Below are positions 1-6,439 of a DNA stretch of 41,281 nt, one piece after another (position 1 is the stretch's first letter; every line of letters begins with the position of its first letter). The stretch is from IMG/VR virus record IMGVR_UViG_3300025910_000016, positions 1-41,281 of that record. One strand, given 5' to 3'. This stretch comes from a virus. A program made the position numbers and the translations under genes. The notes below the pieces were generated by a model. That model saw only the letters and a list, made by a program, of their open reading frames with translations, did not search any database and was not told the DNA's origin.

Positions 1-125
1 ACAAGCAATCGCCCTTCATTAGGCAAGCCAACGAGCGGATGCACAAAGCCTTGTGCAGCTGCACAACCTGAAAGCAATACTGCTGCCATCAAAGCAACCA
101 GGAAGAAAAGCAAACCACGTTTCAT
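1..125 (-). CDS. 5' fragment of the holin-like membrane protein (duplicate of the gene at 40896-41279)
   Basis: This is the first 125 nt of the holin-like gene, repeated because the circle was opened inside it. The ATG lies at 123-125 (reverse strand). A strong Shine-Dalgarno AAGGAG (reverse of 132-137) sits 6 nt upstream of it. That ribosome binding site is missing at the right edge of the window, so the full gene is only understood when the ends are joined. It encodes the hydrophobic, lipobox-containing N-terminus. It should not be counted as a second gene. Confidence 0.9.
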   Translation of the reverse strand, partial: MKRGLLFFLVALMAAVLLSGCAAAQGFVHPLVGLPNEGRLL

Positions 126-127
126 AA
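1..127. repeat. terminal direct repeat, left copy (circular overlap)
   Basis: These 127 bases are identical to the last 127 bases of the window (41155-41281). An exact overlap of this size is what a de Bruijn assembler using k=127 leaves at the ends of a circular or circularly permuted contig, so it is more likely an assembly signature than a biological terminal repeat. The gene cut at the right edge finds its ribosome binding site in the bases following this copy, which confirms that the two ends join. Confidence 0.97.
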
Positions 128-147
128 GAATCTCCTTTTGATTGAAT

Positions 148-216
148 CTCTTCTCCTAAATTCGTGCTTTCCGAATTTGGGGGAAAACGGCGAAGCCGAA
201 GGGGGCTGGGGGCAGG
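148..216 (-). repeat. palindromic C-rich element, copy A
   Basis: Read on the reverse strand, a C-rich leader is followed by an imperfect stem whose arms lie at 154-165 and 172-183 (CCCCCAAATTCG and CGAATTTAGGAG). A small extra hairpin CGGC-TTC-GCCG lies in the leader. It belongs to the same family as the elements at 1711, 1943, 5858 and 30266, and all five point the same way. It sits directly upstream of the ribosome binding site of the first late gene. Confidence 0.6.
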
Positions 217-220
217 AATC

Positions 221-253
221 AAAAACGCCCGCTGTGCAAATGCACAACGAGCG
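221..253 (-). terminator. strong Rho-independent terminator upstream of the late/lysis operon
   Basis: On the reverse strand CGCTCGTTGTGC, a loop ATTT, and GCACAGCGGGCG form a 12-bp stem in which all positions pair (two G-U wobbles), followed directly by TTTTT. It lies downstream of the promoter at 316-344 and upstream of the holin-like gene. Late transcripts must therefore read through it, as in the lambda pR'-tR' arrangement. Confidence 0.8.
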
Positions 254-315
254 CTCATCCTCGTAAAACATCGGGCCCGCCAATTGCTAGCCCTGCGAAA
301 TATTCAACTGCCAAA

Positions 316-344
316 ATTTTAAGACTCTCGTTCGCGCTTGTCAA
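316..344 (-). promoter_or_regulatory. sigma70-type promoter P2 for the late operon
   Basis: On the reverse strand TTGACA (339-344) is followed after exactly 17 nt by TAAAAT (316-321). The predicted start is near 309, directed at the lysis, terminase, head and tail genes. No other promoter this good lies between the early operon and the holin-like gene. The match is five of six at -10 and six of six at -35. Confidence 0.75.
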
Positions 345-370
345 CCCTCTAAAAAGTTACAGCTGCCTTA

Positions 371-413
371 CTGAAAGCGAAAAGCGCCTGGGTGAGGGGG
401 GCACCCGAGCGCT
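371..413 (-). terminator. Rho-independent terminator at the end of the early operon
   Basis: On the reverse strand AGCGCTCGGGTG pairs with CACCCAGGCGCT (11 of 12 positions, one mismatch, one wobble) around a seven-base C-rich loop. An interrupted T tract (TTTTCGCTTT) follows. It lies only about 10 nt downstream of the start predicted for promoter P1 and should also end transcripts arriving from the early genes. Confidence 0.65.
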
Positions 414-428
414 CTTCAATCAATGTCC

Positions 429-456
429 ATTATAAGAATTATTCATTGATTGTCAA
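429..456 (-). promoter_or_regulatory. consensus sigma70-type promoter P1
   Basis: On the reverse strand a perfect TTGACA (451-456), a 16-nt spacer and a perfect TATAAT (429-434). The -35 box lies inside the last codons of the gene at 443-655. The transcript would run straight into the terminator at 371-413 and would be about 45-50 nt unless antiterminated. The same TTGACA-N16-TATAAT arrangement occurs at 17910-17937. Confidence 0.75.
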
Positions 457-655
457 TCCCATGGATTGAGATATTCCTTTTGAGATTTTCAAGTTGCTTA
501 TCTTGACTGCTGCGCACCCGCAGCTCTTCCAACGCTTGTTTTTCCTGCTCTGCCCAAAATTCTTCTTTTGTCATTCTTGCAGACCATAGATAAATTGCAA
601 ATGCAACTCCACCAATCCACTCACGCACAGTATCATAAAATAGTTGCTTGCCCAT
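443..655 (-). CDS. small hypothetical protein, last gene of the early operon
   Basis: This 70-aa protein has no family I recognise. The N-terminal 27 residues contain a moderately hydrophobic stretch (WIGGVAFAIYLWSARM), possibly a membrane-associated helix. The rest is charged and probably a coiled coil (EEFWAEQEKQALEELRV). Its start overlaps the stop of the preceding gene (633) by 23 nt, and an AGGG lies about 10 nt before the ATG. Its 3' end carries the -35 box of promoter P1. Being the last early gene before the late promoters, it is one of a few candidates for a late regulator, but nothing in its sequence shows that. Confidence 0.6.
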   Translation of the reverse strand: MGKQLFYDTVREWIGGVAFAIYLWSARMTKEEFWAEQEKQALEELRVRSSQDKQLENLKRNISIHGIDNQ

Positions 656-893
656 TTTTTGCCCTCACACTGATTTCTTCCAAACTACTAACAAAAACCA
701 TGAATCTATCATCACTCAATCTATTGCATGGAATTCCACTGTCAGTAAAATATTCTTTCAATCCAGGCACCAAACTCTCACCGCTAGGCTGCGTAGGATC
801 AAAGCCAATTGAATGCTGTTCGGTAAATTCGATAATTTTGTATTCGTTACCAGCATCATCAACACATAGAAATTCATCAGTCTTTGTTCTCAT
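633..893 (-). CDS. small hypothetical protein (86 aa)
   Basis: A soluble acidic protein of unknown function. It has a strong ribosome binding site (GAGGAGAAGGA directly before the ATG) and overlaps the preceding gene by 4 nt (ATGA at 890-893), so translation is probably coupled. No catalytic motif is visible. Alternating hydrophobic and polar residues (YKIIEFTE, RFMVFVSS) suggest a small alpha/beta fold. Position near the end of the early operon is typical of accessory phage genes. Confidence 0.7.
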   Translation of the reverse strand: MRTKTDEFLCVDDAGNEYKIIEFTEQHSIGFDPTQPSGESLVPGLKEYFTDSGIPCNRLSDDRFMVFVSSLEEISVRAKNGQATIL

Positions 894-1126
894 TTCCTTC
901 TCCTCAACACTTTATTCACCAAATCCAACCCCTTCACTTTCAGTCTCATGCCAATAGGAGCTTTCTTTCCACGCGCTTCAAACATCTCACATGAATCTTT
1001 ATCGCTCACCCTCATGCGAAAAAAAGGTGACTGTGAATTGGAGCACCACGTTCCCATTCCTGGAATACCTGCATCCATTTGACCAGGCTCTCTCCAGTAT
1101 TTGCAGTTCGCACAGATCTGCTTCAT
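890..1126 (-). CDS. small Cys-rich, probably zinc-binding protein
   Basis: A 78-aa protein. CANCKYW near the N-terminus (Cys5, Cys8), WCSN (Cys28) and SCEMF (Cys46) give four cysteines spaced as in a small zinc-binding fold. The C-terminus is strongly basic (LRRRK). Its ATG overlaps the stop of the previous gene in an ATGA. Zinc-binding and basic character fits a nucleic-acid-binding protein. It lies two genes before the promoter-terminator array of the late operon, so a role as late antiterminator is conceivable but is inference from position alone. Confidence 0.7.
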   Translation of the reverse strand: MKQICANCKYWREPGQMDAGIPGMGTWCSNSQSPFFRMRVSDKDSCEMFEARGKKAPIGMRLKVKGLDLVNKVLRRRK

Positions 1127-1350
1127 CTATCCCTAGGTAACGGTGGCCAGATCTGATTTTCATCGATGTCATGAATAATGGTTCCTGCCGCGTTAAGAAT
1201 ATCCTGGGCGAGCTTATCACCCTCGATCGCACGCAAAACCAAATAGATCTCGCTCAGCCTGGAGAGGGGAATGTCACCCTCCACGCGTGACTGAAACAAA
1301 CTGATGCTGCGTATTGCAATCTTCTTGCGTTTGTCTTCTATATCAGCCAT
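1123..1350 (-). CDS. small hypothetical helical protein
   Basis: A 75-aa protein beginning MADIEDKRKK. I chose this ATG because GGAG lies 9 nt upstream. Earlier in-frame ATGs at 1392 and 1383 have no suitable ribosome binding site and would overlap the previous gene by about 50 nt instead of 8. The sequence is predicted helical (SRLSEIYLVLRAIEGDKLAQDIL written in parts as SRLSEIYLVLRAI and DKLAQDILNAAG) with no cysteines or transmembrane segments. Function unknown. Confidence 0.6.
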   Translation of the reverse strand: MADIEDKRKKIAIRSISLFQSRVEGDIPLSRLSEIYLVLRAIEGDKLAQDILNAAGTIIHDIDENQIWPPLPRDR

Positions 1351-1693
1351 TTCTTTGTTCTCCAATTCTACTATTCTTCCCATGCCTCTCATACAACCAT
1401 GCCAATGCTTCCTCGCCCGGATGCCACGTTTTGGTCGTTCCGCAGCATGTGCACTTCCAGGTCATATGCATCAACAGAGATCCCTCGATATATCCTGCCA
1501 CCTCAATATCGTTGGGAATCTCTCGATCCACATCCACAGCCTCACGGAATAGGATCACCTGCGTTGTGTGATATCGGATCGTCTCTCCATCCACCTGTGC
1601 CTTGGCTTCCACTCGCTTCAAGATCCCCAGTACATGGGATTCATTCGCATCGCACTTCCATTTCTTCAAATTCTCAAAGTTGCTACGGTCCAT
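1343..1693 (-). CDS. hypothetical protein with a CxC/CxxC-type patch
   Basis: A 116-aa protein beginning MDRSNFENLKKW. This start is preceded by AAGGAG at a normal 7-nt spacing, while an upstream in-frame ATG at 1711 lacks one. Cysteines occur near the N-terminus (WKCD) and in WKCTCCGTTKTW, which resembles half of a treble-clef or zinc ribbon. The stretch between is rich in beta-strand residues. The 5' side abuts palindromic element B. Function unknown. Confidence 0.6.
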   Translation of the reverse strand: MDRSNFENLKKWKCDANESHVLGILKRVEAKAQVDGETIRYHTTQVILFREAVDVDREIPNDIEVAGYIEGSLLMHMTWKCTCCGTTKTWHPGEEALAWLYERHGKNSRIGEQRNG

Positions 1694-1710
1694 AATGTTC
1701 TCCTTTGTCA

Positions 1711-1747
1711 CCTTCTCCCTTTCAGGGAGAAGGCAGGGTGAGGGTCA
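1711..1747 (-). repeat. palindromic C-rich element, copy B
   Basis: On the reverse strand CCCTCACCCTGCC leads into a perfect stem (arms 1711-1720 and 1724-1733, loop GAA). The element starts at the TGA stop of the gene at 1745 and ends at the ribosome binding site of the gene starting at 1693, filling the spacer exactly. Confidence 0.7.
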
Positions 1748-2218
1748 GCCCTTGCCACCAACGGCCACGCACTTCTCCAGCATCCAGGTTGCTTCCAATA
1801 AAACCATCCCTTCCACATCCTGGTCATTCGCTTCACGTGCAGCGGCTGGAAGTCTCCGCATGAACGCATACCCAGGTTGAAATCTGAAAGTGCTCCAAAA
1901 AAAGGTGTGCGCCTGGCTGAGCGCATTCCTGATCGTGTATTTCCCCTCTCCATTTGTACCCAAATGGGGAGGGGGCAGGGGTGGGGTCAAACTCCAAACC
2001 ACCAATCGTCGAAACTTCTTCTCACTTCCAACGCACGCAATATCCAGTACCCCGCGATATGGGTACTCCGCTCGATAATGCCAAACACCTGTCTCCTGCT
2101 TCAAAACCCCGCGCTCTAAAGAACCAGGCGGAAGAGCAATAAAAAAATTGGACATCAAATGCAAATGCCTGATGCACTGAGGATCTACATAGTTCTCGAC
2201 GATGATCAAATCCTTCAT
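1745..2218 (-). CDS. hypothetical protein carrying an in-frame palindromic element
   Basis: A 157-aa protein. The start has GGAG upstream. The N-terminus (MKDLIIVENYVDPQC) resembles the opening of small 2-oxoglutarate/iron oxygenase-like or prolyl-hydroxylase-like proteins, but I cannot find a clear HxD...H triad, so I leave it unnamed. Residues about 76-92 (SLTPPLPPPHLGTNGEG) are encoded by palindromic element C, which is read through in frame, so part of this protein is repeat-derived. The part after it (FQPGYAFMRRLPAAAREAN onward) looks like ordinary helical protein. Confidence 0.55.
   Translation of the reverse strand: MKDLIIVENYVDPQCIRHLHLMSNFFIALPPGSLERGVLKQETGVWHYRAEYPYRGVLDIACVGSEKKFRRLVVWSLTPPLPPPHLGTNGEGKYTIRNALSQAHTFFWSTFRFQPGYAFMRRLPAAAREANDQDVEGMVLLEATWMLEKCVAVGGKG
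1943..1987 (-). repeat. palindromic C-rich element, copy C (inside a gene)
   Basis: On the reverse strand TGACCCCACCCCTGCC is followed by a stem around CCATTTG...CAAATGG with G-rich extensions. It is the same element as copies B, D and E but lies wholly inside the open frame at 1745-2218, where it is translated as a Pro-rich stretch. The TGA at the element's left end is out of frame here, so the ORF survives. Confidence 0.75.
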
Positions 2219-2221
2219 CGC

Positions 2222-2851
2222 TTATCTTCTCCAGGTTGCCCCACGGTCCTTTGGTTCGACCCACTTGAGCTCAAGGAAGTTGAAGAAATCGATCTCCTCA
2301 GGCATGATCAGATGATTCGTATCAGTCAGGAGGGCAATCGCCTTGTCAGCCTCCCTGGGAACTCTAAACTTTTCGATCTCCCTGGTGATCCAAACCACCT
2401 GGTGCTTTACAAAATAACCGTTCGGCAATGCACCGCCGTGTTTTCGATCCGTAACCACCCAATGACTGAAATCTTCAGGTCCTGTCCTGATCACAGACTG
2501 AACGCCCCATTGTGACGGTTGTATGTTGATGAACAGATCCACCTGAATCCCTGCATAATTCAGCCAGAGCTTCTTATAACGATCACCATCCGCCTGCAGG
2601 AGAATCGCACCATCCTTGCGCATCTCATCCACCAACTTATCTAAAGCGGTGTTATAGGACCGTGGAATCGGCTTTCCAAATTCCAACCTCGCTCTTGGCA
2701 CTGGTGCCAGATCAGGCGCAGCCAGGATTTCAATATCTCCTACTTCAGGCTTCAACCTGCTCAGGGACCCTTTGATCTCGATCCTGGTACACACAGGCCG
2801 CAAATGCTCGACCAAACTCTCAGCTACCTTCAATGCTGCACTATGGTTCAT
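2222..2851 (-). CDS. DNA polymerase X-like nucleotidyltransferase
   Basis: A 209-aa protein with the Pol beta/Pol X palm signature. GSLSRLKPEVGDIEIL (residues about 28-43) contains the G-S and the D-x-E metal-binding pair, and IQVDLF (about 104-109) supplies the third acidic residue. WGVQSVIRTG matches the region that binds the incoming nucleotide in this family. The N-terminal helix-hairpin-helix domain and the C-terminal PHP domain of bacterial PolX are absent, so this is a minimal palm/finger version. It likely adds nucleotides during gap filling or repair of phage DNA. It overlaps the ASCH-like gene by 11 nt and lies in the replication operon. Confidence 0.75.
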   Translation of the reverse strand: MNHSAALKVAESLVEHLRPVCTRIEIKGSLSRLKPEVGDIEILAAPDLAPVPRARLEFGKPIPRSYNTALDKLVDEMRKDGAILLQADGDRYKKLWLNYAGIQVDLFINIQPSQWGVQSVIRTGPEDFSHWVVTDRKHGGALPNGYFVKHQVVWITREIEKFRVPREADKAIALLTDTNHLIMPEEIDFFNFLELKWVEPKDRGATWRR

Positions 2852-3533
2852 GCCTCACCACCTTCTTGAATTCAATTACCCACACCCACGGATTAGAGTT
2901 CCACTGGAACGCCGCGAAGTCCTCAGCCTTCCTTCCGCTATTCACTGATCCCCACAGAGACCGAAAACTTGCAATCGGGTCAGCGGTGAAGAAATTATCA
3001 GGGTTGGTGTAATCTCGAAACGCAGCTGGGAAGCCAGGCGGCAGGTTTGGATCAATCTTGTATGGGTTCACAACTTCAACGCCTTCAAACATCGCATCGT
3101 CACGGCTGATATTCTGCAACCGCTCCACACGCACTTTCACGATTTCCAGATTGATCCTGCTTGCCCAGCGCGGCATGTGAATAGATGGTCGCCAATGAGC
3201 ATCACCCGCAAAACTATCTGCAACGATCTTTGTCTCATTGGCTTTCCACCAGATATGATCTCGATTCCCGCATCTGATATCTTTGCAGTCCATATCATCA
3301 TGCGCCCACGTTTCGCGCACCCAAAGCCGATCACCTGGCACGCCATATCGGCACCGTATTACTCGTCCGTGGCTTGGGTTGCGGGTTTCCCATGTCACCC
3401 ACATATTGGGCAGTTTCATTGGCAATATATCAATGGGCTGTTTCTTCAACACTCGCCGCGTCTGCGTTTTGCGACCTTCGAGGATGGCCTTTACCATCTC
3501 AGCAGAAAAAAGGATTGGTTTCTCGTTCATCAT
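2841..3533 (-). CDS. ASCH-like phage protein
   Basis: A 230-aa protein opening with the hallmark of a widespread phage family (KPILFSAEMVKAILEGRKT then QTRRV), followed by GDRLWVRETW. This corresponds to an ASCH/PUA-like beta-barrel thought to bind RNA or modified nucleotides. No phage member has a settled function known to me. Start MMNEKP: the first ATG gives an ATGA overlap with the preceding gene, with GAAGG 7 nt upstream. The C-terminus (WNSNPWVWVIEFKKV) is the usual end of the family, so the gene looks complete. Confidence 0.7.
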   Translation of the reverse strand: MMNEKPILFSAEMVKAILEGRKTQTRRVLKKQPIDILPMKLPNMWVTWETRNPSHGRVIRCRYGVPGDRLWVRETWAHDDMDCKDIRCGNRDHIWWKANETKIVADSFAGDAHWRPSIHMPRWASRINLEIVKVRVERLQNISRDDAMFEGVEVVNPYKIDPNLPPGFPAAFRDYTNPDNFFTADPIASFRSLWGSVNSGRKAEDFAAFQWNSNPWVWVIEFKKVVRHEP

Positions 3534-3733
3534 GCATTCACCTTCTCCAACTTACGGATCTTGGAGCGCAGGATCCTTGCCTTCGTTTTCTCCCCGCGCT
3601 TTGTGACTCTCTTGAACGCACCACGCAACAGATCCAAATCTTCAACGCCATAATTCCACAACCCGCTCTGCAAATCATCAACGGACGTATTGATCAACCA
3701 ATCAATTCGTTCTCGCAAAGTTTTATCAGCCAT
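3530..3733 (-). CDS. small basic helical protein
   Basis: A 67-aa protein, Lys/Arg-rich at its C-terminus (TKRGEKTKARILRSKIRKLE). The ATG at 3733 overlaps the helicase stop as TGATG and has GGAGG 6 nt upstream, better than the in-frame GTG before it. Translation is therefore probably coupled to the helicase. Function unknown. The basic tail would suit a nucleic-acid-associated accessory factor. Confidence 0.65.
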   Translation of the reverse strand: MADKTLRERIDWLINTSVDDLQSGLWNYGVEDLDLLRGAFKRVTKRGEKTKARILRSKIRKLEKVNA

Positions 3734-5691
3734 CACACACCTCCTGTTCTCAAGCTACTTAGTGCTTCCAACCGATCGATCTTTTCCCGATTCACTCGAT
3801 AGCGTTCCTGATCATCAACGGTCATCAATTCGAATTTCACCGCAGCTTTACAAGCAGTATTGATCCTGGAAAATGCATTAGGTCCTGTCAGCCCCAGACC
3901 TTCCACGATTTCCTTTGAACTCAATGACGTGCTCCAGCAATAGCGCAACACGCGCTCCACAAATCGGGATGAATCTTGTCCCAATGACTTCTTTGCTTGC
4001 ATTACTCTGGCGCTTACAGCAGGCAAAGACAGGATCCTGGCAATCTCATCTTTCGGCTTTGATGCTCGTTCCTTGATCACAGATTCACGTCTCGCTGCTT
4101 TTACTGCATGTGATTTGTATGGCTGCGACTTTTCTTCAGCTACCTTACCGACCTGCACAAATTCCACCTCCAACCCTTCCGCCTCTACGCCAAAGAAACG
4201 ACCCCGATAGCGCTGCATCTCATCAGGCGTAAAAACGGTGTGGAATTCACCTTTGAATCTTCCATGCAACAACCGCCCGACTCTCTGGGCAAACTGCTCA
4301 CGAGCTGCGCCCGCACCAGCAACCTCAATAACCAGACGCAGATCTGGAAGATCCAAACCGCGATCACCTACCCTGCTCACCACAGCTACATCACTTTGTT
4401 CGAGGATCTGCAGCTTGTTTCTCGTTGTTCCCTGGATAAAAGGGACATCCAATGCATTCGCCAAGGCCTGCCCTTGCTCTAGCCAATCGCAATAGATAAT
4501 GGCACGGCCTTTGCTGTGTGTCAAAAGATTTTTCACGTACCCTGTCTTCGCCTCCAATGTGGAAACGGTGGCCACGATCACCCGCGGACGTTGCAACACA
4601 CCCAGGTTGATCAATTCAGACCAGTTAATTGTTACAGGGAATCCAGATAGGGCAACAATTAAGTGCTGACGGTTATCTTCACGCCAGGCTGTGCCCGTCA
4701 GCCCGCATCGATAAAGCGTTTGAATGAAAGCCAGCTTCGAAAAAGTATTGGCTGGAAATCGTTGCGCTTCGTCCGGAATAATGAGATCCCATTTCTTCTT
4801 CGCATACTTGGCTGCCCCCTGATAAGTTGAGATCGTCACGTTGGCATTCGGCGCCCAATGTTTCACACGGTCCTTCCAATGATCTTGCAGGAACGTCGAA
4901 TCAACCAAGATCAATGTCTCGCCAACAAAGTGATTCAGGATCAGGCAACCAGCCAGCGTTTTACCTGCACCAGGTGGATAATTGATCAACACTGCCCCCC
5001 TCGATGTAAACTCTTCGGTTGCACGATGGATATATTGAGAGCCAGCCTTTTGTTCCATAAGCGCAATAATTTCAGCTAGTTCATCAGGAATGCTCGCATT
5101 CTCATTCCAATGCGCTTCGTCTACGGGCGTGGGTGTATAAGGCAGGATGCCATCTCGCACCAAAGCAGCCACAAGTTTGATCCAGCCATCACCGCCCTTG
5201 ACTCCAAATGCACCCTCTCCGCGCTTTGTACCTAAAAATTGACCATAGCGACGGCGGAAGGAAGATTCATCGCCCTCAGTCAGTTGGATGTTGCTGCGTG
5301 TGCTATCGATGATGGCTTTATGAACGGGTGGCTTCCATCCCAGATCGTCCATCACCCACTTTGGAAATGGAGTGATCAAATTCATGGTACGCGTGACACG
5401 TGCTTTGATGAAGGCTGGTTCCTGCGCAACGATTTGCCCAAACACTGGCATGCGGATCCCACGCCAGGCAATCATCCAGGCCTCATGCTCATTGATGGGC
5501 AAAAGCGTGTACGGTCTTGTCAACGTCGCACGGATCGCATCTGGATCCAGTTCAATACCCTTTTCTATACGGATATATTGAGCAATCTCCAAAGCGGCAG
5601 AGTCTCGAAACTCGGTTATCTCTTGGATACGCTGATCAAGAATTCTCATTGCATTTTGAGCATCTTCAAAAATCTTTTTCACTTCATCCAT
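3733..5691 (-). CDS. superfamily 2 DNA/RNA helicase
   Basis: About 652 aa. The helicase core shows motif I NYPPGAGKT (residues about 237-245), a Walker B of DEAQ type (LIIPDEAQRF, about 305), motif III-like GLTGTAWRED, and motif VI QRVGRLLHG (about 466), in the order expected of an XPB/Rad25-like SF2 helicase. The first 200 residues are a phage-specific N-terminal part, and the last 120 include a probable winged-helix (SLSSKEIVEGLGLTGPNAFS). It probably unwinds or remodels DNA during replication or recombination. Start: several in-frame codons occur (TTG 5718, ATG 5715 to 5691); I prefer 5691 because GGAG lies 6 nt upstream. A regulatory region with repeated TTGGCGGTTAA motifs precedes it. 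Confidence 0.85.
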   Translation of the reverse strand: MDEVKKIFEDAQNAMRILDQRIQEITEFRDSAALEIAQYIRIEKGIELDPDAIRATLTRPYTLLPINEHEAWMIAWRGIRMPVFGQIVAQEPAFIKARVTRTMNLITPFPKWVMDDLGWKPPVHKAIIDSTRSNIQLTEGDESSFRRRYGQFLGTKRGEGAFGVKGGDGWIKLVAALVRDGILPYTPTPVDEAHWNENASIPDELAEIIALMEQKAGSQYIHRATEEFTSRGAVLINYPPGAGKTLAGCLILNHFVGETLILVDSTFLQDHWKDRVKHWAPNANVTISTYQGAAKYAKKKWDLIIPDEAQRFPANTFSKLAFIQTLYRCGLTGTAWREDNRQHLIVALSGFPVTINWSELINLGVLQRPRVIVATVSTLEAKTGYVKNLLTHSKGRAIIYCDWLEQGQALANALDVPFIQGTTRNKLQILEQSDVAVVSRVGDRGLDLPDLRLVIEVAGAGAAREQFAQRVGRLLHGRFKGEFHTVFTPDEMQRYRGRFFGVEAEGLEVEFVQVGKVAEEKSQPYKSHAVKAARRESVIKERASKPKDEIARILSLPAVSARVMQAKKSLGQDSSRFVERVLRYCWSTSLSSKEIVEGLGLTGPNAFSRINTACKAAVKFELMTVDDQERYRVNREKIDRLEALSSLRTGGV

Positions 5692-5714
5692 CATCATCTC
5701 CATACTGCCAATCA

Positions 5715-5846
5715 TCAACCGCCAACCGAAAACTCACCAAACATCTCCCCTCCCCCTCTTAACCAAAACCCGCATGTCGCGCACCTGTCCGAGCGCACGC
5801 AAAGTTATTGGCGGTTAAAAATAGGTTCATAGTTTTTGGCGGTTAA
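5715..5846. promoter_or_regulatory. repeat-bearing control region upstream of the SF2 helicase
   Basis: The motif TTGGCGGTTAA occurs twice in direct orientation (5808-5818 and 5836-5846, 28 bp apart) and once inverted with one change (5715-5725). Between them lies ATGTCGCGCACC. The same two words (ATGTCGCACC and ATTGGCGGT) occur together at 12453-12476 upstream of the primase gene. This looks like a shared operator or activator module. No consensus sigma70 boxes were found here. Confidence 0.5.
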
Positions 5847-5857
5847 TAATTCTTTCT

Positions 5858-5906
5858 CCCTCTCCAAATGGTGTTCTCCCATTTGGGGAGGGCTGGGGTG
5901 GGGCTA
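5858..5906 (-). repeat. palindromic C-rich element, copy D
   Basis: On the reverse strand GCCCCACCCCAGCCC leads into a stem (arms 5858-5871 and 5878-5892, CCCAAATGGG...CCATTTGGAGAGGG). It begins at the TAG stop of the gene at 5904-6155. Confidence 0.7.
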
Positions 5907-6155
5907 ATCATCGAAACGATCGAACAACGCTGTGCTGGCTGCCTCTGCTTCACGGATCAGGCGCACCAGCTCCTCATCAGGCGTATCAGGCTTCACATCC
6001 TCGAGCGCCCTCCCCATTTCAAGCCAGCGCATCACAGTAGGAAAGCGTGTGCGGGCAGGCAAAGCCTTGATCTTCAGCAGCATAGGATGATCCTTCGGAA
6101 GATAACCATCCAATCGCAAACGCTCACGTTCATATGGCAGCTTGGGTCTTGCCAT
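5904..6155 (-). CDS. small ribbon-helix-helix-like protein downstream of the actin gene
   Basis: An 83-aa protein beginning MARPKLPYERERLRL. The N-terminal RLRLDGYLP is a plausible ribbon strand. It is followed by helix A (DHPMLLKIKAL) and helix B (RFPTVMRWLEMGRALED), the order and size of a ribbon-helix-helix domain, with an acidic tail. In ParMRC systems a small RHH protein (ParR) encoded after parM binds the centromere and caps the actin filament. Position two genes after the ParM-like actin fits that role, but I infer it only from topology and context. The ATG overlaps the previous stop as TGATG, with GAGG 6 nt upstream. Confidence 0.65.
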   Translation of the reverse strand: MARPKLPYERERLRLDGYLPKDHPMLLKIKALPARTRFPTVMRWLEMGRALEDVKPDTPDEELVRLIREAEAASTALFDRFDD

Positions 6156-6400
6156 CAATTACCTCGCTTCTTGCGTTGCGTAGGAGGAAGATTTACAGTG
6201 ATCGTATCTTTGAAGTCAATCATCACTTTGCCTTTCTCCACGCGTGCTTTGAATCCGAGTTCTCGGAGAGCTTTGGAACACTCAAAAGAATGTTTGCGAT
6301 CAAAATAAACCGCCGCACCTTCATTGTTAGAGGCAAGGAATTGACTTCCATTCGAAGTGCGGATGATCACACACCACACATTTACTTCTGTTTCTTGCAT
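6155..6400 (-). CDS. small hypothetical protein in the actin cluster
   Basis: An 81-aa protein beginning MQETEVNVWCVIIR. GGAG lies 6 nt before this ATG, and an upstream in-frame ATG at 6436 has no ribosome binding site. The sequence suggests an alpha/beta fold with strands WCVIIRT, AAVYFD and KVMIDF, ending in a basic tail (TQRKKRGN). It lies between the ParM-like gene and the RHH-like gene with minimal spacing, so it probably belongs to the same module. Function unknown. Confidence 0.65.
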   Translation of the reverse strand: MQETEVNVWCVIIRTSNGSQFLASNNEGAAVYFDRKHSFECSKALRELGFKARVEKGKVMIDFKDTITVNLPPTQRKKRGN

Positions 6401-6411
6401 AAGTATCTCCA

Positions 6412-6439
6412 ATCGCTGAAAGCTGATCGCTATCACCTA
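6412..6439. repeat. degenerate heptamer block (4 units)
   Basis: Plus strand ATCGCTG, AAAGCTG, ATCGCTA, TCACCTA in strict 7-nt register. The last unit carries, in reverse, the TAG stop codon of the ParM-like gene. Confidence 0.6.

Noticed and set aside
1-127. Biological long terminal repeat
   Set aside because: The length of exactly 127 matches a common assembler k-mer, so a circular assembly overlap is the simpler explanation.
19-258. Plus-strand 79-aa ORF at the left end
   Set aside because: It runs antisense through the holin gene start, palindromic element A and a terminator, and has no ribosome binding site or family resemblance.
1708-1953. Minus-strand 81-aa ORF beginning in element C
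   Set aside because: It is a different frame of the same DNA as the 157-aa gene and reads through element B; the start has no ribosome binding site.
5239-5832. Plus-strand ORF of 197 aa
   Set aside because: Antisense to the N-terminal part of the SF2 helicase, whose motifs make the minus-strand frame certain; Cys/His-rich composition typical of a shadow frame.
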